Assembly: GCA_004843165.1 (NCBI GenBank)
Contig: CP039459.1
Location: 1,208,501 to 1,272,500, forward strand
DNA length: 64,000 nucleotides
Source of the DNA: Acetobacteraceae bacterium
GTDB taxonomy: Bacteria; Pseudomonadota; Alphaproteobacteria; Acetobacterales; Acetobacteraceae
Direction of reading: 5' to 3'
How positions within the stretch are numbered: the first letter of the stretch is position 1; every line of letters begins with the position of its first letter. Under the pieces are notes generated by a model that was given only the letters and a program-made list of their open reading frames with translations, made no database searches and was not told the DNA's origin. Of the stretch, positions 51,262 through 60,668 are shown one piece after another. The position numbers and the translations under genes were made by a program.

Positions 51262-52791
51262 GTGACAGAAAATCGTAATAACATGACAAAATTGCGGGCT
51301 TTAAAAGAATCCATTTTGCTGATTCTTGCAGCGGGTGCAGGCCGTGCATGGCGGCGTTTGCGTCGCTATATGCCGACCTTTCGCTATCATGGCCGTTTTC
51401 ACCTCAGGGTTGTCAAAGGTCTTGCGGAATGTCCGAGTTGCGGTCTGTTCGTGCGTTTGCCGATTTTACAGCCCGGACAGGTTGCGCATTGTCCACGTTG
51501 CGATGATATGCTGGCACGCCGACGGAAAACACCGCATTTTCGTGCCGCAACAGCTTTTTGCATTACATCAATCGCCTTATTAACGGCGATGCTTTTTGTG
51601 CCGATGATGACATTGGATGTCATGGGGCGTGTCAATACGGTAACATTGATGACGGGGCCCATCAGGCTGATACAGCTTAATCCCGGCTTTATGCTTATTG
51701 GCATTATTGTGATGATCGCCTCGGTCATTATGCCGTGGCTGGTTGTCCTTTTGATGGCGTCTATTCTGTATTATTTACAGCGTCCGCAGCAGCCAATGCC
51801 GCCTTGGACAGCAATTTTACTCGCTTGGTATCAACGCCTCCGCCCTTGGGCAATGGTTGGCGTGTATGTCATCGGATTATGTGTCGCATATTCTAAGCTT
51901 GTTGATTTAGCAACCGTGGTTATTATGCCGACAGGCTGGATGCTGGGCATTTTAATGATTACGATGGCAGCCGCAGATACAACTTTTGATGAGCGTTTGG
52001 TTTGGGAAAGGATACCGCTTTTACCAGAGGCACGTGACGATATTATCAATGTTGCACATGATCCCGTTCCGCCCCCCTCACAGATGCTTTCTTGTGCGGC
52101 CTGCCATTTGGTTTTGCAGAGTCATCAACATGTTGATTTGGAGCAGGATATGGGAGACTGCCCGAGATGTGGGCAGGTACTGCGAAAACGTAAATATGAT
52201 TCTGTTGTTGGATGTGCCGCTTTTCTTCTAGCGGCGGCTATTTTTTATCTGCCGGCCAATTTAATCCCTGTTATGGCTTTTTACAAAATGGGGAAGGGGC
52301 AGTTCAGCACGATCATGGAGGGTGTTATTGAGCTTTGGCAGAGTGAGCTTTACTCGCTGGCGCTTCTTGTTCTTTTTGCCTCTATTACCGTGCCTGTTTT
52401 GAAAATTGCTTCTTTGGCGTTGATGCTTTTTGTGCAGGAAAGGCAATCATCTTGGCAGCTTAAAGGCTTAACAAAGCTTTATCGTGTCGTGGAGGCGATC
52501 GGTCGTTGGTCAATGATTGATCCTTTTATGATTTCTATTCTGACTGGAATGGTGAGGTTCGGCTTTTTAGCAAAAGTCATTCCAGGGCCTGGAATGGTAT
52601 TTTTTGCTTTGGTCGTTATTCTCACGATTTTCTCTGCGAATATGTATGATCCGAGAGGCTTATGGGATGCCGCAGGTAAGAATAAGACGGGTTTGGAAAC
52701 AATGACGGAGGAAGAATTCCGTCAGATTGAAAAACGTGTCCGAGGGGTAAAACGTTCTTGGCCAAAAGGGCGGCGTCGCCTGCCATTATGA
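51262..52791 (+). CDS. pqiA: Intermembrane transport protein PqiA (paraquat-inducible protein A)
   Basis: A 509-residue inner-membrane protein with two PqiA units, each opening with a zinc-type CxxC motif (CPSCGLF/CPRCDDM and CAACHLV/CPRCGQV) followed by about four membrane segments. Together with PqiB and PqiC it moves lipids between inner and outer membrane. The start is a GTG at 51262 with AGTAGG upstream; an ATG seven codons later is also possible. It begins the pqiABC cluster. Confidence 0.92.
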   Translation: MTENRNNMTKLRALKESILLILAAGAGRAWRRLRRYMPTFRYHGRFHLRVVKGLAECPSCGLFVRLPILQPGQVAHCPRCDDMLARRRKTPHFRAATAFCITSIALLTAMLFVPMMTLDVMGRVNTVTLMTGPIRLIQLNPGFMLIGIIVMIASVIMPWLVVLLMASILYYLQRPQQPMPPWTAILLAWYQRLRPWAMVGVYVIGLCVAYSKLVDLATVVIMPTGWMLGILMITMAAADTTFDERLVWERIPLLPEARDDIINVAHDPVPPPSQMLSCAACHLVLQSHQHVDLEQDMGDCPRCGQVLRKRKYDSVVGCAAFLLAAAIFYLPANLIPVMAFYKMGKGQFSTIMEGVIELWQSELYSLALLVLFASITVPVLKIASLALMLFVQERQSSWQLKGLTKLYRVVEAIGRWSMIDPFMISILTGMVRFGFLAKVIPGPGMVFFALVVILTIFSANMYDPRGLWDAAGKNKTGLETMTEEEFRQIEKRVRGVKRSWPKGRRRLPL

Positions 52792-52866
52792 TGGGGAATA
52801 ATAAAATGATAATAAACACACCATTAATAGGGGATAAGAGGAAAAACATGACGTTTGGAGAAAATA

Positions 52867-54645
52867 ATGACTGATTCTCATATTCCAGATGATTCTAATT
52901 CTAATAATCCGGAAAATTCACACCCTCGCGCTTATGAGAGCGGCGATCAGATTAAAGCCCGTTTTCATGATGATGAAGATGAGGATGCAATTCTGAGGCC
53001 AACACGGGTTTCCGTTCTTTGGATTATTCCAATTATTGCGATCGGCGTTTCCTTATGGATGGCGTGGCATTATTTCTCGACGCAAGGGCCAGAGATCACG
53101 ATTTCTTTTGACAGTGGTGACGGGTTAAATCCCGGTCAGACCCAAGTTAAAGATTTGGCCGTTCCGATGGGAACCGTTAAAGAGGTGAAGCTTGCAGAGG
53201 ATCTGACGCATGTTGAAGTGCATGTCAAAATGTCTAATCATGCGACTCATTTTTTAACGGATAAAACACGTTTCTGGATTGTCCGCCCACAGGTTAGTGG
53301 TGGCTCTATCAGTGGTTTGGAAACCATTATGAGCGGTGCATATATTGCGATGGACCCTGGCCCACCAAACAGTGCGCATGCGCAGGCCAAGACGCATTTT
53401 GTTGGTTTGGAAACGCCTCCGGGACGTCGTTGGGATCAGCCAGGTTCTAATTTCTGGGTGATGACGCCTTCTCTTGGCGCTCTGGGTGGAAATCCTTCTG
53501 GTGCACCTGTTTTTTATCGTGATTTAAATGTTGGTGAGGTTTTGGGATATACAGTGCCAAGCGGCGGTATTGGTCCAATGATGGTGCAGATTTTTGTGCG
53601 GAAACCTTATGATCAATATCTGCGTGTCGGTAGCCGTTGCTGGAATGCTTCAGGGCTTGAAGTCGGCTTTGGCGGCGGTGGCTTAAAACTACAGCTTCAG
53701 TCTTTGCAAGCGCTCTTGAGTGGTGGGATCGCCTTTGGTCCGCCAGTGACAGAGGACAGCTTGACAGGTGATGGGGGAAGTCCCGCAGCGCCAGACAGTG
53801 TCTTTTGGCTATATGATTCAGAAGAAGCTGCAAAAAGCACCAAATACACAGATCGCATTAAGGTTGTTACCTATGTGGATAGTGCCATTGGAAGCCTTGC
53901 TAAAGGAAGCACGGTCAGCATGTTCGGCGTTCAAGTTGGTGTTGTTTCAAATGTTCACTTGGATCTTTGTGATAATCATTGCAAAAAGCCAGCACGTGTT
54001 CGGGTTGAAATGATTCTTCAGCCGGGTCGTGTCGCTAAAATGGGGATTTGGGATCCAAATGAGGTTAAAAAGCAAAAAGATCATCTTCTTAACTTCTTAC
54101 GTGATGGTTTGCGGGCATCCGTCACCAATGGCAGTGTGCTAACAGGTGAAACGATTATTGCGCTTTCCTTTGGTCCAAAACCAAAGAATGCAACGCTGAA
54201 CTATGATCAAAACGGTGCGATCATTATTCCGGGTGATCCAGGCGGTGTGAATGCGATTATCGATAACGTTTCTAAGATTTCCGATAAGATCTCCAAAATG
54301 CCTTTGGAAGATATTGCGAAAAATCTGAATAGTTTGTTGGGTGGTACAAGTAAAATTGTAAATGATCCAAGCACAGAGCAGACAGTTAAGGCCTTGAGGG
54401 ATTCTCTGAACTCCTTGAGTAAATTGCTCAATACGACAGATCGGGCATTGCCGGAATTGACAGCTCAGGTCGATAAGACGTTGTCGAGTGCGTCTACATT
54501 CTTGGATGCTTTAAGTGGGGATTCCGACTTGCATCATAATGTTCAGAATATGGTTGTTCAGGTGACTGAAATGGTAACGACTTTGCGTCAGCTACTTTCT
54601 TACCTTAGCTATCATCCATCTTCGGTTATTTTGGGAAGGCATTAA
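52867..54645 (+). CDS. pqiB: Intermembrane transport protein PqiB (three MCE domains)
   Basis: A 592-residue MCE protein anchored by one N-terminal membrane segment (VLWIIPIIAIGVSLWMAW, about residues 42-60). Three MCE (MlaD-like) domains follow: GPEITISFDSGDGLNPGQT, then a second near PVFYRDLNVGEV and a third near KVVTYVDSAIGSLAKGS; a long C-terminal helical region can form the needle or channel. It has a weak TTG alternative start, and the ATG at 52867 is preferred (GGAG seven bases before). An eight-codon ORF at 52848-52874 with its own GAGGAA site overlaps this start. Confidence 0.9.
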   Translation: MTDSHIPDDSNSNNPENSHPRAYESGDQIKARFHDDEDEDAILRPTRVSVLWIIPIIAIGVSLWMAWHYFSTQGPEITISFDSGDGLNPGQTQVKDLAVPMGTVKEVKLAEDLTHVEVHVKMSNHATHFLTDKTRFWIVRPQVSGGSISGLETIMSGAYIAMDPGPPNSAHAQAKTHFVGLETPPGRRWDQPGSNFWVMTPSLGALGGNPSGAPVFYRDLNVGEVLGYTVPSGGIGPMMVQIFVRKPYDQYLRVGSRCWNASGLEVGFGGGGLKLQLQSLQALLSGGIAFGPPVTEDSLTGDGGSPAAPDSVFWLYDSEEAAKSTKYTDRIKVVTYVDSAIGSLAKGSTVSMFGVQVGVVSNVHLDLCDNHCKKPARVRVEMILQPGRVAKMGIWDPNEVKKQKDHLLNFLRDGLRASVTNGSVLTGETIIALSFGPKPKNATLNYDQNGAIIIPGDPGGVNAIIDNVSKISDKISKMPLEDIAKNLNSLLGGTSKIVNDPSTEQTVKALRDSLNSLSKLLNTTDRALPELTAQVDKTLSSASTFLDALSGDSDLHHNVQNMVVQVTEMVTTLRQLLSYLSYHPSSVILGRH

Positions 54646-54646
54646 A

Positions 54647-55429
54647 ATGCGTTTAAAAAAACATTTATTAAATAAAATGTTAGAAAAATCTTTCCTTGGC
54701 GTCTCCTTTTTAGGAGTCGCCTTGGCAGGCTGTTCTAGTGCAGAACCGCATTTTTATGCGCTGGGACCAAAGCCGATGAAAGTTATCCAGGAGCAGAAAC
54801 CTGTAGGGCCGATTAAGGTTTTCTTGCCTTTTATTCCCGCTTCTATTGAGCGGGACGTGATGGTACGGCGTGTTGGTGAATATGAAATGACCATCAATCC
54901 GCATGCCTCTTGGAGCGAACCTCTCTCTGCGCAAATTACAGGAACCTTTACAAAGGATCTTTCTCAAGCCTTGCCAAAGGAGCTGGTCTATCGTCAAAAC
55001 AGCATGGTTTCTGAGAAATCGAAAATAGGGATTGATTTAACGGTTGATTCCTTTTCTTTGGACAAGGAAGGGCATGCCATTGTTGCAGGTCTAACCTCTG
55101 TGAGTGTCAATGATGATAATGGAAAGCGTGTTTTTGCAAAAACACGTCATTTTTCATGGAAATCTAAGCAATATGCAGATAAGGGCCCGCAGTTTGAAGT
55201 AGATATTCTTAGCGAAGGGCTTGCTGCATGGGCCGCTGATACCGCTTCAATTATTGAAGCTTATGGATTAGAGGGGCAAAATGCGAAAGAAGATGAGCGT
55301 CTCGAACAAAGTGAAAAAGAAGCAGATGCAGCTGAAAAAGAGGTTCGGCAGCAGCAGATGATCGCTTCGGCTAATCAGAAGCTGGCACAAGAGCAAAAGA
55401 AAATTCAGCAAAGCAAGAAAAAGAAATAA
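54647..55429 (+). CDS. pqiC: Lipoprotein PqiC (ABC-type transport auxiliary lipoprotein)
   Basis: A 260-residue outer-membrane lipoprotein with lipobox LAGC (C29) and the DUF330-type domain (YALGPKPM, VKVFLPFIPASIERDVMV, NPHASWSEPLS). In E. coli PqiC connects PqiB to the outer membrane. It starts one base after pqiB ends, so it is translated in the same operon. The Lys/Glu/Gln-rich C-terminal tail of about 50 residues is longer than usual. Confidence 0.88.
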   Translation: MRLKKHLLNKMLEKSFLGVSFLGVALAGCSSAEPHFYALGPKPMKVIQEQKPVGPIKVFLPFIPASIERDVMVRRVGEYEMTINPHASWSEPLSAQITGTFTKDLSQALPKELVYRQNSMVSEKSKIGIDLTVDSFSLDKEGHAIVAGLTSVSVNDDNGKRVFAKTRHFSWKSKQYADKGPQFEVDILSEGLAAWAADTASIIEAYGLEGQNAKEDERLEQSEKEADAAEKEVRQQQMIASANQKLAQEQKKIQQSKKKK

Positions 55430-55486
55430 GCGATCATTCAAAACGTGAGAGAAATAATTTTTACGTAATCACAGAGAGGGCCTAAC

Positions 55487-56368
55487 GTGACATCACCTAA
55501 AAGTTTTTCTCCCATGGATTTTGACTCTCTCGAAAAACGTTTGGAAGCGGCAGGAACGCTTTTTAAAGGGGTTGTCCCCCCCCCGGAAGGAAAGATGCTC
55601 TCAACAGAGCGCTTTTTAGCCGAGGAGCTTCCTGTTTCGCTGATTTACAATGGGGCTTTTGAGCATGGTACAATGATGCTCACACCTTTAGATTTAGAGG
55701 ATTTCGCTTTAGGCATATCTTTGTCAGAGCGTATTATCAAAAAGCCAGAACAGCTTCAAAATGTTGCCGTCTCTTGCGCTGAAAAAGGTATTACGCTCAA
55801 TATTCAAATTGATACGGAGCCTTTTCGCCGTTTGTTACGGGGTTCAAGCCGTGCTTCTGTGGCCGGGAGCGCTTGTGGTCTTTGCGGCAGTAAGGACGAG
55901 ACTCTTTTTGATGCGTCTTTGCCGCAGATTGAATTTAATCTGAAAGATACAGGCGTTTATTCTCTCAATGTGATTGAAAAGGTCGTGGAATCGATGCGCG
56001 ATTCCCAAATTTTGAATCAGAAAATTGGGATGCTCCATGCCGCAATCTGGGCAGATAAAAAGGGAAATATTCTTTACGTGCGAGAGGATATCGGCCGTCA
56101 TAATGCGTTGGATAAATTAATTGGTGCTTTGAAATATGCCGGTATAGCGATGGAAGAGGGGTTTTGCTGTTTGACCAGTCGCTGTTCTTATGAAATGACG
56201 CAAAAGGCTGTATTGGCAGGAATGCATTGTCTCGTAGCGATTTCTGCACCGAGTGCTTATGCTGTCAGATTAGCACGGCAAGCTGGGCTAACGTTATTGG
56301 CACCGGCTCAAGGAAAGAAAAAGATGATTTTCTCTGTGCCTGAGCGCCTATCTTCAGAAGAAAATTAG
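55487..56368 (+). CDS. fdhD: Formate dehydrogenase accessory protein FdhD
   Basis: A 293-residue sulfur carrier that hands sulfur from a cysteine desulfurase to the molybdenum cofactor of formate dehydrogenase. The CxxC motif is intact (C130 and C133 in ACGLCGSK), followed by VREDIGRHNALDKLIGA. The GTG start has AGAGGG upstream. It is followed by a nitrate-reductase-associated protein, but no molybdoenzyme is in the window. Confidence 0.92.
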   Translation: MTSPKSFSPMDFDSLEKRLEAAGTLFKGVVPPPEGKMLSTERFLAEELPVSLIYNGAFEHGTMMLTPLDLEDFALGISLSERIIKKPEQLQNVAVSCAEKGITLNIQIDTEPFRRLLRGSSRASVAGSACGLCGSKDETLFDASLPQIEFNLKDTGVYSLNVIEKVVESMRDSQILNQKIGMLHAAIWADKKGNILYVREDIGRHNALDKLIGALKYAGIAMEEGFCCLTSRCSYEMTQKAVLAGMHCLVAISAPSAYAVRLARQAGLTLLAPAQGKKKMIFSVPERLSSEEN

Positions 56369-56417
56369 GCATAAAAGAATAAAGTAACTTATTTCAAAAG
56401 AAGATAAGGAGTTAGAA

Positions 56418-56903
56418 ATGACAGAAAAAAAAACGACGCCTGAAGTTTTTGAATTCGAAGAGGATTTCGCGGGTTCTTTGCGGTGTATCACAATGTCTGT
56501 GCGTCAAAAATTAGATTTTGCACGGACAAAAGTAAGCTTGGAACAGTGGGAAAAACTTTCTGATGCACAACGTGAGGCCATTTTTGAGGCACCTTGCGCA
56601 GAAGAGGGGGAAAGCTGCAAAGCTTACGAAACGCTTGTGCGTAAAGCTGTGAAAGATTCTTCTGGTGAAGAGGTTAAAACGCTCAAAGATCCAGCTTTGG
56701 AACTTTGGAAAAACACGGCTTCTATTCCAGAATGCGTTACCGCTTTGGCAAAAAAAATGGTAGGTCGGGAAATCACGCTTAAAGAATGGGAAGGGCTCGA
56801 ACCGTTACAGCGTTTTGCGCTTTTAAAACTTTCACAATCTCGCCATGAAAGTGAACATTTGAATTTCCGTCCCGCAATGAAAGAGTTTGGATTGCTGGAC
56901 TAA
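56418..56903 (+). CDS. Nitrate-reductase-associated (PF09655-like) protein
   Basis: A 161-residue protein of the conserved nitrate-reductase-associated family: FEFEEDFAGSLRCITMSVRQ at the N-terminus, then LSDAQREAIFEAPC. In other genomes it is near molybdenum-dependent nitrate reductase genes; its biochemical role is unknown. Here it follows fdhD by about 50 bases with AAGGAG before its ATG, so both are probably in one operon, linked to molybdenum enzyme maturation. A strong terminator follows. Confidence 0.8.
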   Translation: MTEKKTTPEVFEFEEDFAGSLRCITMSVRQKLDFARTKVSLEQWEKLSDAQREAIFEAPCAEEGESCKAYETLVRKAVKDSSGEEVKTLKDPALELWKNTASIPECVTALAKKMVGREITLKEWEGLEPLQRFALLKLSQSRHESEHLNFRPAMKEFGLLD

Positions 56904-56932
56904 GAATAAAAAGCGTTTTTAATAGATAAAAG

Positions 56933-56972
56933 AAAAGCCCTCTGATTTATGAAAAAATCAGAGGGCTTTTCT
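56933..56972. terminator. Bidirectional terminator
   Basis: AAAAGCCCTCTGATTT and AAATCAGAGGGCTTTT form a perfect 16-base stem around a six-base loop, between the convergent PF09655-like and nusG genes. Confidence 0.92.
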
Positions 56973-56991
56973 TTTGTGCTTCTAAAGAAAC

Positions 56992-57525
56992 TTAAAGCTT
57001 ATCAACTTGTGTATACTCAAGTTCCACAGGGGTCGCACGTCCAAAGATGGAGACGGTGACTTTGAGGCGCTGACGCTCAGCATCCACCTCTTCCACACTG
57101 CCATTAAAGGAAGCAAAGGGGCCATCAGAAACACGAATCTGCTCACCAATTTCAAAGGTAACAGCAGATTTAGGCGCTTGTTCAATGCCCTCTTGAGCCT
57201 GTTGAACAATACGTTTCGCTTCTGCCGCACTGATAGGGACAGGACGGTTTCTGCCACCAAGAAAGCCTGTGACTTTTGGGGTGTCTTTCACCAAATGCCA
57301 AGCTTGATCGGTAAGTTCCATTTTAACAAGGATATATCCGGGAAAGAATTTCCGTTCCGCATTAACTTTTTTGCCACGGCGGACTTCGGTGACTTGTTCT
57401 GAGGGGATAAGGATTTCCTCGAATTGATCGCTCAAGCCCTTTTTAGCAGCTTGCTCTGTGATGAACTCAGAAATCTTTTTTTCAAAGCCAGAATAAACGT
57501 GAACGACGTACCAGCGTTTTGCCAT
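56992..57525 (-). CDS. nusG: Transcription termination/antitermination factor NusG
   Basis: A 177-residue protein with NGN domain (RWYVVHVYSGFEKK, FFPGYILVKMEL) and C-terminal KOW domain (RVSDGPFASFNGSVEEVD). It binds RNA polymerase and Rho or S10. It lies five bases after secE on the minus strand, in the usual tRNA-Trp/secE/nusG order. Confidence 0.97.
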   Translation of the reverse strand: MAKRWYVVHVYSGFEKKISEFITEQAAKKGLSDQFEEILIPSEQVTEVRRGKKVNAERKFFPGYILVKMELTDQAWHLVKDTPKVTGFLGGRNRPVPISAAEAKRIVQQAQEGIEQAPKSAVTFEIGEQIRVSDGPFASFNGSVEEVDAERQRLKVTVSIFGRATPVELEYTQVDKL

Positions 57526-57530
57526 GGAGG

Positions 57531-57773
57531 CTATCCTCCGATCTGAAAAAGAGTATGCAGACCAAAGCCGATAACTTGGTCAACAACAAGAAAAAAAATA
57601 CAAGTAATCGACACCATCGCCATGACTGCAATGGTTGTCGTTAAGGTTGCACGGCGGTTGGGCCACGTTACACGTTTGGAAAGTGTAATAACCTGCTTAA
57701 GATAATTCACACAGCGTGTAAGAAAGCCTGGATGCACAGCATTCTGGTTAGAGATTTGATGTTTAGCTGCCAA
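57531..57773 (-). CDS. secE: Preprotein translocase subunit SecE
   Basis: An 80-residue single-span membrane protein: conserved amphipathic KRVTWPNRRATL motif followed by a membrane segment (TTTIAVMAMVSITCIFFLVV). It is an essential part of the SecYEG channel. Standard length for alphaproteobacteria; immediately upstream of nusG. Confidence 0.95.
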   Translation of the reverse strand: MAAKHQISNQNAVHPGFLTRCVNYLKQVITLSKRVTWPNRRATLTTTIAVMAMVSITCIFFLVVDQVIGFGLHTLFQIGG

Positions 57774-57971
57774 TGTCGCTCCTTACAAACAACGGTCGTG
57801 GTTTAAAATAATAAAGGATCGATTCAGAAAATCTAAAAATAATCCTTAAATTTTTAGGTAATAAAGTATTCCTTTACCCTAAAGCGAAAAGGGAAGGAAA
57901 GGATAATCTACCAAAATTAAGTGGCAATCTTAATTTTATCTTATTTGGATAAGGTAGATTTTCAAAAAGGA

Positions 57972-58048
57972 TGGCAGGGGTGGAGGGTCTCGAACCCGCA
58001 ACCTCCGGTTTTGGAGACCGGCACTCTAGCCAATTGAGCTACACCCCT
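57972..58048 (-). tRNA. tRNA-Trp (CCA)
   Basis: A 77-base cloverleaf on the minus strand: acceptor AGGGGTG/CACCCCT, anticodon stem CCGGT/ACCGG with loop CTCCAAA, T-arm GGTTCGAGACC and encoded CCA. It precedes secE as in many bacteria. Confidence 0.97.
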
Positions 58049-58320
58049 AAACAAACCGAATCGGATTTCTCTAAAGAAATGTTTCGGAAAGTCGAATGCC
58101 TTTAAAAAGTATGATTTTAGCCAATCAGTCAAGCCCTATTTTCATTAAAAATTAAAAAAGAGATCCCTTTTTTTTATTTTTAGGATTCGCTTGAGTTTTT
58201 TTCCAAGTAAGAGATTGGGAATCTCAAGGAAATTTCAGATGAAAAACATTTTTTATAAAAATTCTCTTGCTCAGATGGGAGAGGAGCGCTAGAAGACGAT
58301 GTAGATAACGGATTTATTAA

Positions 58321-58394
58321 GCGGGCGTAGCATAGTGGTAATGCAGTAGCCTTCCAAGCTTCCGATGAGGGTTCGATTCCCTTCGCCCGCTCCA
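58321..58394 (+). tRNA. tRNA-Gly (TCC)
   Basis: A 74-base cloverleaf: acceptor GCGGGCG/CGCCCGC, anticodon loop CTTCCAA with TCC, T-arm GGTTCGATTCC and encoded CCA. The region between it and tRNA-Trp is about 270 AT-rich bases with divergent promoters likely. Confidence 0.95.
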
Positions 58395-58412
58395 TTTCGT
58401 TTTAATCTTATT

Positions 58413-58441
58413 TTGGGCTTCAGCCGTTATAGGCATATTTT
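58413..58441 (+). promoter_or_regulatory. Candidate promoter of the atp operon
   Basis: TTGGGC and TATTTT with a 17-base spacer, 52 bases before the atpH start. The match is fair, not strong. Confidence 0.35.
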
Positions 58442-58492
58442 CTATTCATACAGGCTGGGGTAAATTTAAATCTCATTTTATTTCGGTGGACT

Positions 58493-59107
58493 ATGAGCCT
58501 GAAAGACCAGAACGTCATATCTACCTCAATCTTAGATCAAGATTCTAAGGGGCCTGTATTTAAAGTTCCTGAAATTTTACCGCGACGTTATGCAAATGCA
58601 TTTTATCGCTGTCTTGTGGAGCAAAATCTAGTTTCTGAGGTTATCCCACAGGTATCTCTTTTGCGAGATCTCTTTGACAAGGACGCTTCCTTTAGAGAGT
58701 TTGTTGGGGATTTGGCTTTAAATGGCAGTATGCGTGAACGCATTATTTCTAAAATTTCAGCGAGTTACGAGCTTCATTCTATTTTTGTAAATTTCTTAAA
58801 ATTAATTGTTAGGCGTGGGCGTCTTTCAATTTTACCAGAAATTGTCGAAGCCATTCTCTATCTAGCAGATAAATCGCAAGGTGTTGTGCCAGTGAAGGTT
58901 TTAACACCTGCCAAGATGAGTGAAGCGCAGCAAAAGCAATTGCATCTTTCACTTGTAGAAATGGGGCATAAGTCCCCCCGTATTTTTGAGGAAATTGACC
59001 CGTCACTTCTTGGGGGAGCAGTGGTTCAGGTTGGTTTTCAACTTTATGACACGTCTTTAAAAGGGCGGATTAACCGCCTGAAAAACGCCTTTAAGGGAGA
59101 AGTTTGA
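58493..59107 (+). CDS. atpH: ATP synthase F1 delta subunit
   Basis: A 204-residue subunit of the peripheral stalk. The family segments [11 protein letters not shown] near residue 27 and [22 protein letters not shown] near the C-terminus are present. It joins the F1 head to the b subunits. It is the first gene of atpHAGDC; its TGA overlaps the atpA ATG (TGATG). The slightly long N-terminus (about 20 residues before the helix) is common in this group. Confidence 0.95.
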   Translation: MSLKDQNVISTSILDQDSKGPVFKVPEILPRRYANAFYRCLVEQNLVSEVIPQVSLLRDLFDKDASFREFVGDLALNGSMRERIISKISASYELHSIFVNFLKLIVRRGRLSILPEIVEAILYLADKSQGVVPVKVLTPAKMSEAQQKQLHLSLVEMGHKSPRIFEEIDPSLLGGAVVQVGFQLYDTSLKGRINRLKNAFKGEV

Positions 59108-60651
59108 TGGGTATCCGTCCAGCGGAGATTTCTGAAATTATTAAAAAGGAAATCGAATCCTTTGACAAACCGGAACTTGCATCTGAATCAGGTGTTGTTC
59201 TGACAGTTGGTGATGGGATTGCAAGAGTTTACGGTCTGCCGGAAGTGATGGCCAGCGAGCTCGTTGTTTTTGAGCGTACCGGGCAACGTGGTATGGTCTT
59301 TAACTTAGAAGAGGATTGCGTTGGTGTTATCCTTTTCGGTGATGGGCAGGGTCTTCTTGAAGGTGATCGTGTTGTCAGGACCCGTGAAATTGTTAAGGTT
59401 CCCGTCGGTAAGGGGCTCCTTGGACGTGTTGTTGATGCGCTCGGTAATCCAATTGATGGTTTAGGCCCTCTTAAAGATGTCGAATATCGTCCTGCTGAAA
59501 TTGCGGCGCCAGGTGTTATGGATCGTAAGTCTGTTGACCAGCCAATGGTCACCGGAATTAAAGGGATTGATGCGCTTATTCCGATTGGACGTGGGCAGCG
59601 TGAGTTGGTTCTTGGGGATCGTAATACAGGTAAAACAACAATTTTGCTTGATTCTATTATCTCTCAAAAAGCCGTCAATGCAGAAAAAGACCCTAAAAAA
59701 TCCATGTACTGCATTTATGTGGCAATTGGGCAGAAACGTGCTTCTGTTGCCAATATCGTCCGTCAGCTGGCAGAGCAAGGTGCACTCGAATATACAATCG
59801 TTGTCGCTGCGACAGGTTCAGATCCTGCCTCTATGCAATATTTAGCACCTTACGCCGGTACCGCCATGGGTGAATATTTCCGTGATAACGGTATGCATGC
59901 GTTGATTGGCTATGATGATTTGACAAAACAGGCTATGGCCTATCGTCAAATGTCTTTGTTGATGCGCCGTCCTCCAGGACGTGAAGCATATCCTGGAGAC
60001 GTCTTCTACCTTCACTCCCGCTTGCTAGAGCGTTCTGCTCAGCTTTCTGATGCAAAGGGTGGCGGTTCATTGACTTCATTGCCGGTTGTTGAAACATTGG
60101 CAAACGATATTTCTGCTTATATTCCAACGAACGTCATCTCTATTACAGATGGTCAGATTTTCTTGGAAACGGAACTTTTTAGTGCCGGTATCCGTCCAGC
60201 AATTAATGTCGGCTTCTCTGTTTCCCGTGTCGGTTCTGCTGCGCAGACAAAAGATATGAAAAAAGTTGCAGGCCCAATGAAATTGGAGTTGGCGCAATAT
60301 CGTGAAATGGTTGCATTCTCTCAGTTTGCTTCTGATCTTGATGCAACAACACGCCGTCTTCTTGATCGTGGTTCACGCTTAACAGAGCTTTTGAAACAAA
60401 ATCCAGACAGCCCGCTAACAACAGCAGAAGAAGTCGTCGTGCTTTATGCAGGAACAAGAGGTTTCTTGGATAACATTCCTGTTGAAAAAGTTGTTGCTTT
60501 TGAACAGGCGCTTTTAGTGTCCCTTAAAACAGGTTCAGGGAAAGCGCTCAAAGATGCGTTAACAAGAGAATCCAAGTTGACTCCTGAAATCGAAGAGCAA
60601 ATGAAAATGCTCCTTGGCGGATTGGTCAAAGAGTTCGAGTTCAGTAATTAA
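59107..60651 (+). CDS. atpA: ATP synthase F1 alpha subunit
   Basis: A 514-residue regulatory nucleotide-binding subunit with the P-loop GDRNTGKT and the alpha-specific ISVFSVSR-like [14 protein letters not shown] start at the ATG at 59107, which overlaps the atpH stop and has AGGGAGAA upstream, not at the TTG one codon before. Together with beta it forms the catalytic hexamer on the inner membrane. Confidence 0.98.
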   Translation: MGIRPAEISEIIKKEIESFDKPELASESGVVLTVGDGIARVYGLPEVMASELVVFERTGQRGMVFNLEEDCVGVILFGDGQGLLEGDRVVRTREIVKVPVGKGLLGRVVDALGNPIDGLGPLKDVEYRPAEIAAPGVMDRKSVDQPMVTGIKGIDALIPIGRGQRELVLGDRNTGKTTILLDSIISQKAVNAEKDPKKSMYCIYVAIGQKRASVANIVRQLAEQGALEYTIVVAATGSDPASMQYLAPYAGTAMGEYFRDNGMHALIGYDDLTKQAMAYRQMSLLMRRPPGREAYPGDVFYLHSRLLERSAQLSDAKGGGSLTSLPVVETLANDISAYIPTNVISITDGQIFLETELFSAGIRPAINVGFSVSRVGSAAQTKDMKKVAGPMKLELAQYREMVAFSQFASDLDATTRRLLDRGSRLTELLKQNPDSPLTTAEEVVVLYAGTRGFLDNIPVEKVVAFEQALLVSLKTGSGKALKDALTRESKLTPEIEEQMKMLLGGLVKEFEFSN

Positions 60652-60668
60652 GGCGAGGGAGAGACAGA

